A model generated the notes under the pieces. The model did not search any database. It was given only the letters and a program-made list of their open reading frames with translations, and was not told the origin of the DNA. Shown piece by piece: positions 25,912 to 36,097 of a stretch of DNA of 64,000 bases. The translations under genes and the position numbers were made by a program. Numbering within the stretch: the stretch's first letter is position 1; each line of letters begins with the position of its first letter. This stretch comes from Alphaproteobacteria bacterium (lineage in GTDB: Bacteria; Pseudomonadota; Alphaproteobacteria; UBA8366; Aestuariispiraceae). The stretch covers positions 62,001-126,000 of the forward strand of contig JANSXE010000001.1 of assembly GCA_024743195.1 (NCBI GenBank), read 5' to 3'.

Positions 25912-27216
25912 TCAGTCCCGGACCGGCAGGTTGAGGCGCACCGCGACCGAGCGCGCATGCGCGCCCAGCCCCTCCGCCTCGGCCAGCAGGACCGCCGCCG
26001 GCCCGATGGCGCGTAGACTATCGGAATCGCAGGCGACAAGCGAGGTGCGCTTCATGAAGTCGAGCACGCCGAGCCCGCTGGAGAAGCGCGCGCTGCCCGA
26101 CGTCGGCAGCACGTGGTTCGGCCCGGCGATGTAGTCTCCGACCGCTTCCGGCGTGTAGCGGCCAAGGAAGATCGCGCCCGCATGACTGATCCGCTCGGCC
26201 AGCGCCTCGGGCTCGGCGACCGCGAGTTCGAGATGCTCCGGCGCGATCCGGTCGACCAGCGCAGGCGCGTCGTCCAGCGATCGCACCAGGATCACGGCCC
26301 CGTGCGCCTCCCAGCTCGCCGCCGCGATCTCGCGCCGCGGCAGGCGGGCGAGCTGCGCCGCCAGCGCGCGCTCCACCGCCTCGGCGAAGGCGGCGTCGTC
26401 CGTGATCAGCACGGACTGGGCGGAGACGTCGTGCTCCGCCTGGCTCAACAGGTCGATGGCGATCCAATCCGGATCGTTGGCCCTGTCGGCCACGACCAGG
26501 ATTTCCGACGGACCCGCGATCATGTCGATTCCCACGGTCCCGAAGACCCGGCGCTTGGCCGCGGCGACATAGGCGTTGCCGGGACCGACGATCTTGTCGA
26601 CCGGCCGAATGGTCTCGGTGCCGTAGGCCAAGGCGCCGACCGCCTGGGCTCCGCCGATGCGGTAGACCTCGTCCACCCCGGCGAGCTTGGCCGCGGCCAG
26701 CGAGAGCGGGTTGGTCTTGCCCGCCGGCGTCGGATGAACCATCACCAGCCGCTCGACGCCCGCGACCTTGGCGGGAATAGCATTCATCAGGACCGAGCTG
26801 GGCAGCGCCGCGGTGCCGCCCGGGACGTAGAGCCCGGCCGCCGACACCGGCCGCCAGCGCGCGCCGAGACGCACCCCGTCCGCATCGCGATAATCGAGCC
26901 CCTGCGGCAGGGTCTTCTCGTGGAAGCTGCGGATGCGCTCGGCGGCGAGGTTGAGCGCGGCCAGGGTCTCGGGCTCGACGGCGGCGGCCGCGGCGTCGAT
27001 CTCTTCGGCCGGGATGCGCATGGTCTCGGCGGTCAGCTCCAGCCGGTCGAACTTCGCCGTCAACCCGAGCACCGCGGCGTCGCCGCGCGCGCGCACATCC
27101 TCCAGAATCTCGGCCGCCGCGCGGTCGGCGCTGTCCTCCACGTCGCGGCGGGCGCCGAGGAACCGCTCGAACGCCGCCGCGAAGCCGGGCTCCGCGTCGT
27201 TCAGCCTATGCGGCAT
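25912..27216 (-). CDS. hisD: histidinol dehydrogenase
   Basis: 434 aa, full length. [37 protein letters not shown], the zinc and catalytic segment [26 protein letters not shown] and the C-terminal [20 protein letters not shown] are all present. It oxidises L-histidinol to L-histidine with two NAD+, the last steps of histidine biosynthesis. Its start overlaps hisG by 11 bp. Confidence 0.96.
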   Translation of the reverse strand: MPHRLNDAEPGFAAAFERFLGARRDVEDSADRAAAEILEDVRARGDAAVLGLTAKFDRLELTAETMRIPAEEIDAAAAAVEPETLAALNLAAERIRSFHEKTLPQGLDYRDADGVRLGARWRPVSAAGLYVPGGTAALPSSVLMNAIPAKVAGVERLVMVHPTPAGKTNPLSLAAAKLAGVDEVYRIGGAQAVGALAYGTETIRPVDKIVGPGNAYVAAAKRRVFGTVGIDMIAGPSEILVVADRANDPDWIAIDLLSQAEHDVSAQSVLITDDAAFAEAVERALAAQLARLPRREIAAASWEAHGAVILVRSLDDAPALVDRIAPEHLELAVAEPEALAERISHAGAIFLGRYTPEAVGDYIAGPNHVLPTSGSARFSSGLGVLDFMKRTSLVACDSDSLRAIGPAAVLLAEAEGLGAHARSVAVRLNLPVRD

Positions 27217-27943
27217 GGGCGGCCTCCGCGAAGCGGTCGATCCAGCCGCCGATCTGGCGCGGCCGGGTCTTCAGCGCGGTGCGGTTCACGATCAGGCGCG
27301 ACGTGATCTCGGCGATCACCTCGACCTCGACCAGCCCGTTCGCCTTCAAGGTTCCGCCGGTCGAGACCAGATCGACGATGCGCCGGCACAATCCCATGCC
27401 GGGGGCGAGCTCCATCGCGCCGTTCAGCTTGATGCACTCGGCCTGCACGCCGCGCTCGGCGAAGTGGCGGCGCGTGATGGTCGGGTATTTGGTGGCGATG
27501 CGGATGTGGCTCCAGCGGCTGGGATCGTCGGTCTTGCGGAGGCTCGCCGGCTCTGCGACCGACAGACGGCACGCCCCGATCCCCAGATCGACCGGGGCGT
27601 AGAGCTCCGGATAGTCGAACTCCATCAGCACGTCATTGCCGGCGACGCCCAGATGGGCCGCGCCGAAGGCGACGAAGGTCGCGACGTCGAAGCTGCGCAC
27701 CCGCACGATCTCCACCTCCGGCCGGTTGGTGGCGAAGCGCAGTTGGCGGCTCGACGGGTCGTCGAAGGCGGGCTCCGGCTCGACGCCGACATGGTCGAGC
27801 AACGGGCGCAACTCCTTCAGGATGCGTCCCTTCGGCACGGCGAGCACCAGCGGCTCATTCGCCGCGGCCTCTCCCGCTACGGGCTCTGGAGCCGCGGACT
27901 CTGGGGCCGCGCCCCTGCGGGCGGCGTCGTGGGCGGTCGTCAT
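27206..27943 (-). CDS. hisG: ATP phosphoribosyltransferase, short form
   Basis: 245 aa with an Ala/Pro-rich N-terminal extension of about 30 residues before [50 protein letters not shown] and the PRPP loop [14 protein letters not shown] are seen. It is the short HisG lacking the C-terminal regulatory domain, which needs HisZ for activity and feedback control; hisZ is not in the window. It catalyses the first step of histidine synthesis. Confidence 0.94.
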   Translation of the reverse strand: MTTAHDAARRGAAPESAAPEPVAGEAAANEPLVLAVPKGRILKELRPLLDHVGVEPEPAFDDPSSRQLRFATNRPEVEIVRVRSFDVATFVAFGAAHLGVAGNDVLMEFDYPELYAPVDLGIGACRLSVAEPASLRKTDDPSRWSHIRIATKYPTITRRHFAERGVQAECIKLNGAMELAPGMGLCRRIVDLVSTGGTLKANGLVEVEVIAEITSRLIVNRTALKTRPRQIGGWIDRFAEAAHAA

Positions 27944-28046
27944 CTCGGGTTCCGGCGGTTCGGACGGATCGCGTCTCGGAAAACGGGGCTCTATGTGGCA
28001 CAGCCGGCCGGCGCTTTCCAGTCGCGATTGCCCCGCACGGGCGCGC

Positions 28047-29243
28047 TCACAGCAGCGCCGCCCCGGTCAGGGCCGCGGCGATCACCACCGCCCAAGGCGG
28101 CGCGCGCCAGATCGCGACCGCGACGAAGCACACGGCCGCCAGCGGCACGGCCAGCGGCCGGTCGATGATGCTGGTCAGCACCGGATCCGCGAAGGCCGCC
28201 GCCAGCAGGCCGACCACAGCCGCGTTGACGCCCGTTAGCGCCCGGCGCATCGCCGGAAACCGTCGCAGATCCGCCCAGAAGGGCAAGGCGCCGTAGGTCA
28301 GCAGCATGGAGGGCAGGAAGATCGCCGCCGTGGCGATGAGCGCGCCCGACCAGCCCTCGGCCGCGCCGCCGAGATAGGTCGCGAAGGTGAAAAGCGGCCC
28401 CGGCACGGCCTGCGCCGCCCCGTAGCCCGCTAGGAAGGCGTCGCGGGCCACCAGCCCGCCCTGCACCATTTCCGCCTCCAACAGCGGCAGCACCACATGT
28501 CCGCCGCCGAAGACCAGCGCGCCCGCGCGGTAGAAGCGATCGGCCAGGTCCAGGGCCGGGCCGAGCGCCAGCAAAGGCGGCGCGGCCAGCAGAAGGGCGA
28601 ACAGCGCCAACGCCGTGAGGGCGCCGCCCCGCGAAACGCGGATCGTCAGGCCGCCGTCGCCCTCGTCCGACGCGCCGCCGGGGCGGCAAAGGATCAAGCC
28701 CAGCACGCCGCCCAGCAGGATCGCGCCCACCTGCGCCCAGACCGGGGCGCCCAGATAGTGACTGACCCCCGCGACGGCGGCGAGGCCGGCCACGGCGATC
28801 CCTGCGCGCGGCCCGTCCGGGGCCAGCGTCTTGGCCATGCCGATGAGCGCCTGCGCCACCACCGCGGCGGCCGCCGCCTTCAGACCGACCAGCCAGCCGC
28901 CGCCCATCAGGTCGCCATATTCGACGACGCCATAGGCGAACAGTCCCATCAGCAGCGCCGACGGCGCCGTGAACCCGACCCACGCCGCCACCATTCCCAG
29001 CAACCCGCCGCGCGCCAGACCGATCGCCATCCCGACCTGGCTCGAGGCCGGGCCTGGCAGGAACTGGGCCAGCGCGACGATATCGGCGTAGGCCGCCTCG
29101 CTGAACCATTTGCGCCGTGCGACGAAGGCCTCCCGAAAATAGCCGATATGGGCGACCGGCCCCCCGAAGGAGGTGCAACCGAGCAGGAAGAAAAGGCGCA
29201 GAAGATGAAGCGGCGCGGTGCGCCCGGGTGCGGGATCGTCCAT
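28047..29243 (-). CDS. chrA: chromate efflux transporter ChrA family
   Basis: 398 aa with two homologous CHR halves. The first has [20 protein letters not shown] and [20 protein letters not shown], the second [20 protein letters not shown] and [20 protein letters not shown]. About ten membrane segments are predicted. Family members export chromate, or in many genomes have unknown anion substrates. It stands alone, with no ChrB or regulator beside it. Confidence 0.9.
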   Translation of the reverse strand: MDDPAPGRTAPLHLLRLFFLLGCTSFGGPVAHIGYFREAFVARRKWFSEAAYADIVALAQFLPGPASSQVGMAIGLARGGLLGMVAAWVGFTAPSALLMGLFAYGVVEYGDLMGGGWLVGLKAAAAAVVAQALIGMAKTLAPDGPRAGIAVAGLAAVAGVSHYLGAPVWAQVGAILLGGVLGLILCRPGGASDEGDGGLTIRVSRGGALTALALFALLLAAPPLLALGPALDLADRFYRAGALVFGGGHVVLPLLEAEMVQGGLVARDAFLAGYGAAQAVPGPLFTFATYLGGAAEGWSGALIATAAIFLPSMLLTYGALPFWADLRRFPAMRRALTGVNAAVVGLLAAAFADPVLTSIIDRPLAVPLAAVCFVAVAIWRAPPWAVVIAAALTGAALL

Positions 29244-29385
29244 GCGGCGCCTCCTAGCCGATCAACCATGACAGTTTCATGACCGCGGCCGACCCGATCA
29301 ACCGCCTTGCATCGGCCGGTCCGGAACGACTGGCGGCCTTCCGCCGATTGCACACCGCATCACGATCCACCCGGCCGACCGATCG

Positions 29386-29607
29386 TTGGCGACGCGGATC
29401 GACGGCCAGACGACGGCCGACGACATGATCGCGTCCTTCCAACAAGCGGCCGCAGACCGGAGCTTCGACCCGTCGTTCGACGACCTGGTGGTCGAGGGTC
29501 CCGAGTGCGACCTGTGCCTGCTCTCGCCCAACGACCTGCCCCGGGTCATCGCCGCCCATGACGCGGCGCTCTCGGCGCACCCGGCCTATCGCGCCGCGCC
29601 GGATTGA
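29386..29607 (+). CDS. small hypothetical protein (TTG start, possibly truncated)
   Basis: 73 codons from a TTG. The frame continues upstream without a stop to about 29272 but offers no ATG or GTG, and the preceding residues HRITIHPADRSLATRIDG look protein-like. The product, with DDMIASFQQAAADRSFDPSF and ECDLCLLSPNDLPRVIAAHD, recalls small alpha/beta domains that begin with a strand and end with helices. It may be a 5'-truncated gene. Function unknown. Confidence 0.45.
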   Translation: MATRIDGQTTADDMIASFQQAAADRSFDPSFDDLVVEGPECDLCLLSPNDLPRVIAAHDAALSAHPAYRAAPD

Positions 29608-29687
29608 GCGGCTCGCAGCCGCCCGACGCGCGATGATTGCCCGCCCGATGATTGCCCGCCCCTGGGCATTGCCTATATAGGGGGCGC

Positions 29688-30848
29688 ATGAGCCCGCGCC
29701 TCGCCATCGATCTCGGCTTCGACAAGCCGAGGCGTGAGACCCGCATCGTCGCCGCGATGTCGGGCGGGGTCGATTCGTCCGTCGTGGCCGCCCTGCTGCA
29801 CGAGGCCGGCTACGAGGTGGTCGGGATGACGCTGCAGCTCTACGACCACGGGATGGCGCTCGGCAAGAAGGGCGCCTGCTGCGCCGGGCAGGACATCTAC
29901 GACGCCCGCCAGGTCGCCGAGCGCATGGGCTTCGCCCACTACGTGCTGGATTACGAGAGCCGGTTCCGCGAGCAGGTGATGCATGATTTCGCGGACGCCT
30001 ATGCGCGCGGCGAAACCCCGATCCCCTGCGTGCGCTGCAATCAGACGGTCAAGTTCACCGACCTGTTGGAGACCGCGCGCGATCTCGACGCCGACGCGCT
30101 GGCGACTGGACATTACGTGCGCCGCGCGCTGGACCCGCAGGGCCGCCCCGCCCTCTACCGCGCGGCCGACGAGGGCAAGGATCAGAGCTATTTCCTGTTC
30201 GCCACCACGGCCGAGCAGTTGGACTATCTGCGCTTCCCGCTGGGCGGCCTGAGCAAGGCCGAGACCCGGGCGGAGGCCGAGCGCCTGGGCCTCGTGACCG
30301 CCGACAAGCCGGACAGCCAGGACATCTGCTTCGTGCCGGACGGGGACTACGCCAAGATCGTGCGGCGCCTGCGGCCGGACGCGGACCGTCCGGGGGAGAT
30401 CGTCGATCTGAGCGGTCGGGTGCTGGGCCGGCACGCCGGCGTCGTGAACTTCACGATCGGCCAACGTCGCGGTCTTGGAATCGGCGGGCGCGACGCCTCG
30501 TCCGAGCCGCTTTACGTCGTGCGTCTGGAGCCGGAGGCGGCGCGCGTCGTGGTCGGCCCGCGCGCGGCGCTGGCGACGCCCGACGTCGAGCTCGCCGACG
30601 TCAACTGGCTGGGCGCGGCCCGGCTGTCCGACGGGCCGCACCGGGTGCTGGTGAAGATCCGCAACACCATGGCGCCGGTTCCGGCGCTGGTGGAGGCGAC
30701 GCCGCTCGGCGACGTCGCGGTGCGCTTCGAGGCGGCGCAGCACGGCGTCTCGCCCGGCCAGGCCTGCGTATTCTACGACGCGGAGGACGGCCGCCGCATG
30801 CTGGGCGGCGGCTGGATCGCGCGCAAGAACGCCGCCCGCGCCGCCTGA
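29688..30848 (+). CDS. mnmA: tRNA-specific 2-thiouridylase MnmA
   Basis: 386 aa. The PP-loop [16 protein letters not shown], catalytic Cys in [12 protein letters not shown] and second Cys in [14 protein letters not shown] are in place, with the C-terminal beta-barrel [11 protein letters not shown]. MnmA adenylates U34 of Lys, Glu and Gln tRNAs and inserts sulfur delivered as a persulfide. ATG 29688 gives the usual N-terminus. The SUF genes at the other end of the window supply Fe-S clusters, not this sulfur. Confidence 0.95.
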   Translation: MSPRLAIDLGFDKPRRETRIVAAMSGGVDSSVVAALLHEAGYEVVGMTLQLYDHGMALGKKGACCAGQDIYDARQVAERMGFAHYVLDYESRFREQVMHDFADAYARGETPIPCVRCNQTVKFTDLLETARDLDADALATGHYVRRALDPQGRPALYRAADEGKDQSYFLFATTAEQLDYLRFPLGGLSKAETRAEAERLGLVTADKPDSQDICFVPDGDYAKIVRRLRPDADRPGEIVDLSGRVLGRHAGVVNFTIGQRRGLGIGGRDASSEPLYVVRLEPEAARVVVGPRAALATPDVELADVNWLGAARLSDGPHRVLVKIRNTMAPVPALVEATPLGDVAVRFEAAQHGVSPGQACVFYDAEDGRRMLGGGWIARKNAARAA

Positions 30849-30959
30849 CGGGGTCGCCTAACGGGGCCGCCTGACCGGCGCCGCGCCGGGCGCTCGGCGC
30901 GCGGTCCGGACGGAAGGAGCAGCGCCGACCGCCGGCGCGCGCCTTTTTGGAGACCGCCC

Positions 30960-31832
30960 ATGCGGGACGACGGATCGGTCGAGCGGATCGACGACGCGGC
31001 GCGCGCGCTTTACGCCCGCGACGGGGTGGTCTGCCTGCGCGCCGCGTTCGACCCGGTCTGGACCGACCTCCTGGCGGATGCGATCGCGGAAAACCTCGCC
31101 CACCCCTCCCCGCGGTTTCTGGACCGCAGCAAGCCCGGCGATCCGGCGCGGTTCGTCGAGGACTACTGGGTCTGGCGGCGCATCGACGGCTTCCGGCGCT
31201 ACGCCTTCGAGAGCCCGGCCGCGGCGACTGTCGGCGCGCTTCTGCAGGCGGAGCGCATCACGCTCCTGATGGACAATTGGTTCCTGCGCGAGGCGGGCGC
31301 GCCCGCCCGGGCCCCCTGGCATCAGGACGAGCCCTATTTCGACTTCCACGGCCGCATGGCCGTGATCTGGACGCCGTTGGAGGACGCGCCGCGCGATCAG
31401 GGGCTGGTTTTCGCCGCCGGCAGCCACAGAACGGGCCTCTACGCGCCGACCCACTTCCAGACGCACTTGCCGAAGACCGATGCGATGGCGGCCGGCGGCG
31501 AAACCTACCGTCCGATCCCCGACATCGACGCGGCGCCGGCGGGCGCGCATCGCCTGGTGGGTTTCGACATGCGGCGCGGCGATTGCCTGATCTTCGACAT
31601 GCGCACGCTGCACGCGGGGCGCGCCGGGCCGCCGCCGGACCGGACGATCCGCCGCGTCTCGCTGCGCCTCGGCGCAGACCCCGTGACCTATCGTCCGCGC
31701 GGTCCCTGGACGCTCGACGACCGGCCGACGCTGGAGGCGGCCGGCCTCGCCCCGGGCGATCGCGTCGCCGGTCCCGATTTCCCGACCGTGTGGGCTCGAT
31801 CCGAGCGATCCGAAGATCGGACTTCTGCGTAA
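30960..31832 (+). CDS. phytanoyl-CoA dioxygenase family protein
   Basis: 290 aa. Non-haem iron ligands HQD in APWHQDEPYFDFHG, the distal His in MRTLHAG and the 2-oxoglutarate Arg in RRVSLRLGADP are seen. An INRI-like INTLLMDNWFLREAG region precedes them (here ITLLMDNWFLREAG). PhyH-type enzymes hydroxylate varied small molecules. The substrate is not evident, and no clear operon partner is present (111 bp after mnmA, 43 bp before the cyclase). Confidence 0.85.
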   Translation: MRDDGSVERIDDAARALYARDGVVCLRAAFDPVWTDLLADAIAENLAHPSPRFLDRSKPGDPARFVEDYWVWRRIDGFRRYAFESPAAATVGALLQAERITLLMDNWFLREAGAPARAPWHQDEPYFDFHGRMAVIWTPLEDAPRDQGLVFAAGSHRTGLYAPTHFQTHLPKTDAMAAGGETYRPIPDIDAAPAGAHRLVGFDMRRGDCLIFDMRTLHAGRAGPPPDRTIRRVSLRLGADPVTYRPRGPWTLDDRPTLEAAGLAPGDRVAGPDFPTVWARSERSEDRTSA

Positions 31833-31875
31833 ATCCTTGCAACGCCGGCCCGCTGTCGGCCGAAGGGAAAACGCC

Positions 31876-33495
31876 GTGCGCGCGATCAGTCAGCCCCTCC
31901 CCGCCGCCGCTTCCGGCCGGCGCGCCGTCGCGCGCGGCGGGGAGCCTTGGATGCGCCGTCGCCTGGTCATGACGGCCTTGGGCGTGGCGCCGCTCGATCT
32001 CGGATTCACCGGCGCCTACATCGCGGTGTCCGGGCGGTGGGAGGCGGCGCCGCTCGCGGTGCTGCTCAATCTCGCGATCCTGATCGGTCTCAATGCGCTC
32101 GTCGTGACGCTCCTGGTGCGCCCGCTGCGCCATCTCGGATCGGGCGACGGGGAACGCCGGCGCCGGGCGCGGCGCCGGCTCGGCCGGCTGGGCGCGCTGG
32201 CGCCGGGTTGGGCCTTCCTGTTGGGCGCCGGCTACTGCGCGGCGATCTTCCTCGCCGGCGCCTACACCGGCGGCCCCGGCGGGGAAACCGGCGTATCGCC
32301 GGCGCTGGGCGTGGGCGCCTATCTGTGGTTCGCCTTCGTCTACGGCTTCCATTTCGCCTTCTACATGTCCTTCGCAATGGGCGACGCGCTGGCGGGCTAC
32401 AGGCAGCGCCATCCGGAGGAGCAGGCCGCCGTCGTCAAACAGCCGTTTGCGCTGAAACTCGCGCTGGTCGCGGTCGCGCTTGCGGTGATGCCGCCGGCGT
32501 TGATCCTGCAGGACCTCACCTGGCTCGCGCCGGTGCGCGCCGCGCAGGGTCTGTCGCCGACGGACGCGGTCGTCCTCGACCTCATGGCGCTGATGCTGGC
32601 GGCGGCGCTGTCGCTCTTTTTTGTCGGGCGCGCGCTGATACGCCCCGTGGTCAGCCTCGTCGAGGGCTTCGACGCGGTCGCCGGCGGGCGGCTGGACGTG
32701 CGGCTCGCGCCGGCCTCGGACGACGAACTCGGCGACCTCGCCCGGCGCTTCAACCGCATGGTGCGGGGCCTCGCGGAGCGGCGGCGGGTCGAAGGCGTCT
32801 TCGCGAAATACGTCGCGCCCTCGGTCGCACGCTCGATCCTGGCGGAAAGCGCCGACGGACGCCTGCGCGGCGCGGCCCGCACGGCCACCAGCCTGTTCGC
32901 AGACATCGAAGGCTTCACGGCGCTGAGCGAGGCGCTGACGCCCGACGAGGCGCTGGACACGCTGAACGCCTACTTCGACTGCATCGCCCGTCCGATCACC
33001 GACCATGGCGGCGCGATCGTCAACCTGACCGGCGACGGGCTGCACGCCGTCTTCAACGCGCCGACGGCGCGGCCGCACCACGCCGCAGACGCCGTCGCGG
33101 CCGCGCTCGCGATCCAGCGCCTCTTGGCCGACGCGCGGTTCGGGCCGCGCCAGGTGCGGTTGCGCACCCGGATCGGGGTCCACACCGGACCGGTGGTCGC
33201 GGGCTCCGTCGGCTGCGACGACCGGCTGCACTACACGGTCTACGGCGACAGCGTGAACGTCGCCGCCCGTCTCGAATCCCTTAACAAGGAGTTCGGATCG
33301 CAGACCATCGTCAGCGACGCCGTGGTCCAGGCCGCGCGCGCCGCGCCGAACGGCGAGGCCGCGCTGAACGCCGCCCGGCTGGAGCGCCGCGACGGCGTCG
33401 TCCTGCGCGGGCGGCGGGAGCCGATGACGGTCTACGCCCTGTCGCCCGCCGCCATCCGTGAGGAGGGCCTCGCCGCCCCCGGCGCGCCTGCTTGA
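31876..33495 (+). CDS. membrane class III adenylate/guanylate cyclase with HAMP domain
   Basis: About 539 aa. About six membrane segments in the first 250 residues, a HAMP domain (LIRPVVSLVEGFDAVAGG to LARRFNRMV), then a class III cyclase domain. Metal Asp residues are in SLFADIEGFTALSE and NLTGDGLHAVF, and the transition-state Asn/Arg in YGDSVNVAARLE. It makes cAMP or cGMP in response to an unknown signal. GTG 31876 is preferred for the GAAGGG before it; ATG 31951 is the alternative. Confidence 0.85.
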   Translation: MRAISQPLPAAASGRRAVARGGEPWMRRRLVMTALGVAPLDLGFTGAYIAVSGRWEAAPLAVLLNLAILIGLNALVVTLLVRPLRHLGSGDGERRRRARRRLGRLGALAPGWAFLLGAGYCAAIFLAGAYTGGPGGETGVSPALGVGAYLWFAFVYGFHFAFYMSFAMGDALAGYRQRHPEEQAAVVKQPFALKLALVAVALAVMPPALILQDLTWLAPVRAAQGLSPTDAVVLDLMALMLAAALSLFFVGRALIRPVVSLVEGFDAVAGGRLDVRLAPASDDELGDLARRFNRMVRGLAERRRVEGVFAKYVAPSVARSILAESADGRLRGAARTATSLFADIEGFTALSEALTPDEALDTLNAYFDCIARPITDHGGAIVNLTGDGLHAVFNAPTARPHHAADAVAAALAIQRLLADARFGPRQVRLRTRIGVHTGPVVAGSVGCDDRLHYTVYGDSVNVAARLESLNKEFGSQTIVSDAVVQAARAAPNGEAALNAARLERRDGVVLRGRREPMTVYALSPAAIREEGLAAPGAPA

Positions 33496-33551
33496 CACCC
33501 CGCCGCGCGCGCAATATCTAACGGCCGCCTCCGCCCCTCGGGGCGGCCTGC

Positions 33552-33628
33552 GGCGGAGTAGCTCAGTTGGTTAGAGCAGAGGAATCATAATCCTTGTGTC
33601 GGGGGTTCGAATCCCTCCTCCGCTACCA
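33552..33628 (+). tRNA. tRNA-Met (CAT), elongator type
   Basis: 77 nt with encoded CCA: acceptor GGCGGAG / CTCCGCT, D-arm GCTCAGTTGGTTAGAGC, anticodon loop ATCATAA (anticodon CAT), T-arm GGGGGTTCGAATCCCTC. The D-arm and acceptor resemble the alphaproteobacterial elongator Met tRNA rather than initiator or lysidine-Ile forms. Confidence 0.95.
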
Positions 33629-33635
33629 GTTCGGG

Positions 33636-33669
33636 AAAGCCCGGAGACCGATCGGCCTCCGGGCTTTTT
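33636..33669 (+). terminator. intrinsic terminator of tRNA-Met
   Basis: An 11-bp stem (AAAGCCCGGAG / CTCCGGGCTTT) with a 10-nt loop ends in TTTTT. It begins 8 nt after the tRNA CCA. Confidence 0.9.
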
Positions 33670-33714
33670 CATGTCAGGGTTGCGCCGACCCAAAAAACAC
33701 CATTAAATTAGTTT

Positions 33715-33858
33715 TTGTTGGTGTCACCCCGATGATCGCGTACAGTCTTTGCGCGACGTCGGATTTCTTTCCCCCGACGCTGCGCCTTGTGTTCTGCGGA
33801 CCAGGCAACGGTTCGCGCACCTGATGCGGCCGGATCGACGATCCGGCCGCCTTTTTTT
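33715..33858 (+). ncRNA. candidate small RNA with a pyrimidine-rich hairpin loop
   Basis: Between two terminators lies a promoter-like pair (TTGCGC 33680-33685, 17-nt spacer, TTAAAT 33703-33708), then a hairpin at 33751-33785 (GCGC-GA-CGTCGG / CCGACG-CT-GCGC) exposing the loop ATTTCTTTCCC, and a strong intrinsic terminator at 33826. Exposed C/U-rich loops are the hallmark of alphaproteobacterial anti-Shine-Dalgarno sRNAs. A 30-codon frame (33732-33824, MIAYSLCATSDFF...) could alternatively be a peptide. I favour an sRNA. Confidence 0.5.
33826..33858 (+). terminator. intrinsic terminator
   Basis: A perfect 11-bp stem (GCGGCCGGATC / GATCCGGCCGC), loop GAC, followed by C and seven T. It ends the candidate sRNA, since no recognised protein gene lies between it and tRNA-Met. 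Confidence 0.92.
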
Positions 33859-33906
33859 GTCCACCCCGAAAACTGTCGGCAAACCGCCAACCGTATGACG
33901 ACAAGT

Positions 33907-33936
33907 TTGACAGTTCGCACCCCGGAACCATACCCT
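33907..33936 (+). promoter_or_regulatory. candidate sigma-70 promoter of the CGNR gene
   Basis: TTGACA (33907-33912), an 18-nt spacer, then TACCCT (33931-33936). The -35 box is perfect and the -10 box weak. It would start transcription near 33943, which excludes the upstream in-frame ATG 33895 and supports GTG 33976. Confidence 0.5.
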
Positions 33937-33975
33937 GCCCGTCGGGGTAATCGTGACCAGCTTCGGGGGCTGATC

Positions 33976-34629
33976 GTGAGCAACAGCGTATATGCACGGG
34001 TGCGCCCGGGGCGCGCGCCGAAACCGATGCCGTCGCTCGTCACCGACGAGCTGTGCTTGAACTTCCTGAACAGCCTGAACGGCCGCGACACCGCCTTTGA
34101 AAGCGATTTCTTGACGGGCGGCGAGGATGTGGTCGATTTCATGCGGCACGCCGGCGCGATCGACTTGCCAACGGCGGAAGCGCTGCACCACCAACTCGCC
34201 GGCCGCAAGGGCGGCTATACCCGGCTCTATAAGCGGGCGGTCGAGATTCGCGAAATCCTGGCCGCCCTCTTTTTCTGCCTGCGGCAGGACCAGGCGCCCG
34301 CCGCGGAAGACGTCGCCGCGCTCGACGGCTATTGGCAGGAGTTCATCGCCGACGGCGCGCTGGTCTATGACGCGGCCGGGTTCCATCGCATCTGGCGGCC
34401 TGAAACGGCCCCCGCCGCCTTCCTGCTCGGGCCGGTGATCCGGTCCTTCTTCGATCTCACCGCCGTGGGCGATTGGCGGCGCATGAAGGCGTGCCCGGCG
34501 GAGGATTGCCATTTCGCCTTCTACGACCACTCGAAGAACAATTCGCGGGTCTGGTGCCAGATGGCCACCTGCGGCAATCGCGCGAAGGTCCGCCGCTTCA
34601 CCAGACGGCAGAAGCGCCGCGCCGGCTGA
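33976..34629 (+). CDS. CGNR zinc-finger protein (ABATE domain), probable regulator
   Basis: About 217 aa. The N-terminal ABATE-type domain opens with LVTDELCLNFLNSLNGRD. The C-terminal zinc finger is complete: CPAEDCHFAFYDHSKNNSRV, then CQMATCGNRAKVRRF with the CGNR motif and a basic tail. Such proteins are thought to be DNA-binding stress regulators. GTG 33976 is chosen for GGGGG upstream and the promoter at 33907. It converges with the P450 gene. Confidence 0.85.
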   Translation: MSNSVYARVRPGRAPKPMPSLVTDELCLNFLNSLNGRDTAFESDFLTGGEDVVDFMRHAGAIDLPTAEALHHQLAGRKGGYTRLYKRAVEIREILAALFFCLRQDQAPAAEDVAALDGYWQEFIADGALVYDAAGFHRIWRPETAPAAFLLGPVIRSFFDLTAVGDWRRMKACPAEDCHFAFYDHSKNNSRVWCQMATCGNRAKVRRFTRRQKRRAG

Positions 34630-34641
34630 GCGAACCGCAAG

Positions 34642-35811
34642 TCACGCGAAGTCCTCGAAGGATGGAAGCCGGGCGTTGTGCGACGGGCGGTAGCCGCCGA
34701 GCGCGATACGCTCCGCCACCCCGGGACAACGGGTGAGGATCGTCATGAATCCGATCTCCGCGATGGCCGCGGCGAGCCGCCGCCCGGGACAGGCGTGTCG
34801 GCCGCCCGAGAAGGCGAAACTGCGCCGCGCCGTGCGATAGAGATCGAAGCGGTCCGGCTCGGGATTGGCCTCCGGGTCGCGATTCGCCGCCGCGAGGGCG
34901 ACGATCACCGTCGCGCCCTCGGGGACCGGGACTCCCCGAAGGGCCGCCCCGTCGCGGGCGATCCGCCGGGTGAGCTGGATCGCCGGATCGAAGCGGTCGG
35001 TCTCTTCGACGAAGGCGCTCCGCGCATCGAATTGCAGCAGATCGACGCCATCGGCGCGGCCCGCCAGATGATGCGCCAAGCAGTTGAGCGTGAGGCCCTC
35101 GGTCGCCTCCTGCGCCTGCAGACACAACCCGACCAGATTGGCCAGCAGGTCATCGGCCCCGACGCCCGGTGCAGCGGCGCCCACGTCGTCGTCCAGGAAT
35201 CCGATGTGATGCGACAGCACGCCGGTCAGCGTCTCGTAGCTGCGCTCCAACGCCTCGATCGGCTGGGCCGGCGCATGCGGCGACAGCGGCGCGCACAGGC
35301 GCGCAATCGGCTCCGCCAACGCCGCCGCCTCGGCCCCGGGAACGCCCATCAGGTGGGTGAGCGCCGCCGTCGGCAGCCGCCGGCAGAAGGTCTCGACGGC
35401 CTCGGCCGACGGCTGCGCCGACAGCGGCTCGCCCAGCCGGTCGGCGACGGCGGCGATGCGCTGCCGGCCGCGCAGGCCCGTCGCCTCGCGCAGCGGGAAG
35501 ACGAGCCGGCGACGCACGGCCTGCGCCCGCGGATCCTCCCGCCACCGCACCAGCTTCGCATAGAAGCCGTCCAAAAGATCGGCGCCGACCGGCGCGGCGA
35601 GGACATCGGCGGCCGGCGGCGTGGCGAAGGCCGGGTCCTGCAGCACGGCGTCCACCGCGGCCGCCCGCGCGACGACGAGACAATCCGAGGCTTCGTCGCG
35701 AACGAGCCACTCCGCGCGCCGACGAATCGCCGCGTAGACGGGATACGGGTCGTCAAGAGAGGGCGCCCGCCGCAGCAGATCACCGTCCTCCAACACATCG
35801 CACTGCAACAT
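34642..35811 (-). CDS. cytochrome P450
   Basis: 389 aa. The haem loop FAFSGGRHACPGRRLA carries the Cys thiolate, and EETDRFDPAIQLTRR is the K-helix ExxR region. The I-helix reads QAQEATEGL and lacks the usual Gly of AGxxT, so proton delivery may differ. It is a soluble bacterial type with no membrane anchor. No ferredoxin or reductase is adjacent, so redox partners are elsewhere. It is divergent from the hydrolase at 36163 across a 350-bp region that holds no other gene. Confidence 0.88.
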   Translation of the reverse strand: MLQCDVLEDGDLLRRAPSLDDPYPVYAAIRRRAEWLVRDEASDCLVVARAAAVDAVLQDPAFATPPAADVLAAPVGADLLDGFYAKLVRWREDPRAQAVRRRLVFPLREATGLRGRQRIAAVADRLGEPLSAQPSAEAVETFCRRLPTAALTHLMGVPGAEAAALAEPIARLCAPLSPHAPAQPIEALERSYETLTGVLSHHIGFLDDDVGAAAPGVGADDLLANLVGLCLQAQEATEGLTLNCLAHHLAGRADGVDLLQFDARSAFVEETDRFDPAIQLTRRIARDGAALRGVPVPEGATVIVALAAANRDPEANPEPDRFDLYRTARRSFAFSGGRHACPGRRLAAAIAEIGFMTILTRCPGVAERIALGGYRPSHNARLPSFEDFA

Positions 35812-36097
35812 CGCACAAACCGCCTCTTCGCACCCGCGCGCTCTCGTTCGAGCCGGCGCCGATCATCAACTCTCGCACGCCGCGCCCGCCGTCCGCGACC
35901 GCCGTCGCTTCGCCGGGGGTGGAAGTGACGGCGCGTTCCGCGGACGTCGGGCCAGGTCGATACCGGCGCCGGACTTCTGTCCGGCCGGACCGGGAAAGTC
36001 TTGAACAATATTTCACCCAGCCGATCGGCACGGAAGTCTAGGCGCCCCGCACGCATCCCGCACCCTCAAAAATAACCATCATTACTATTTTCACCGG

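Noticed and set aside
31258-33498. 746-codon frame antisense to the dioxygenase and cyclase
   Set aside because: Both genes on the plus strand have full catalytic motifs; the antisense frame has none.
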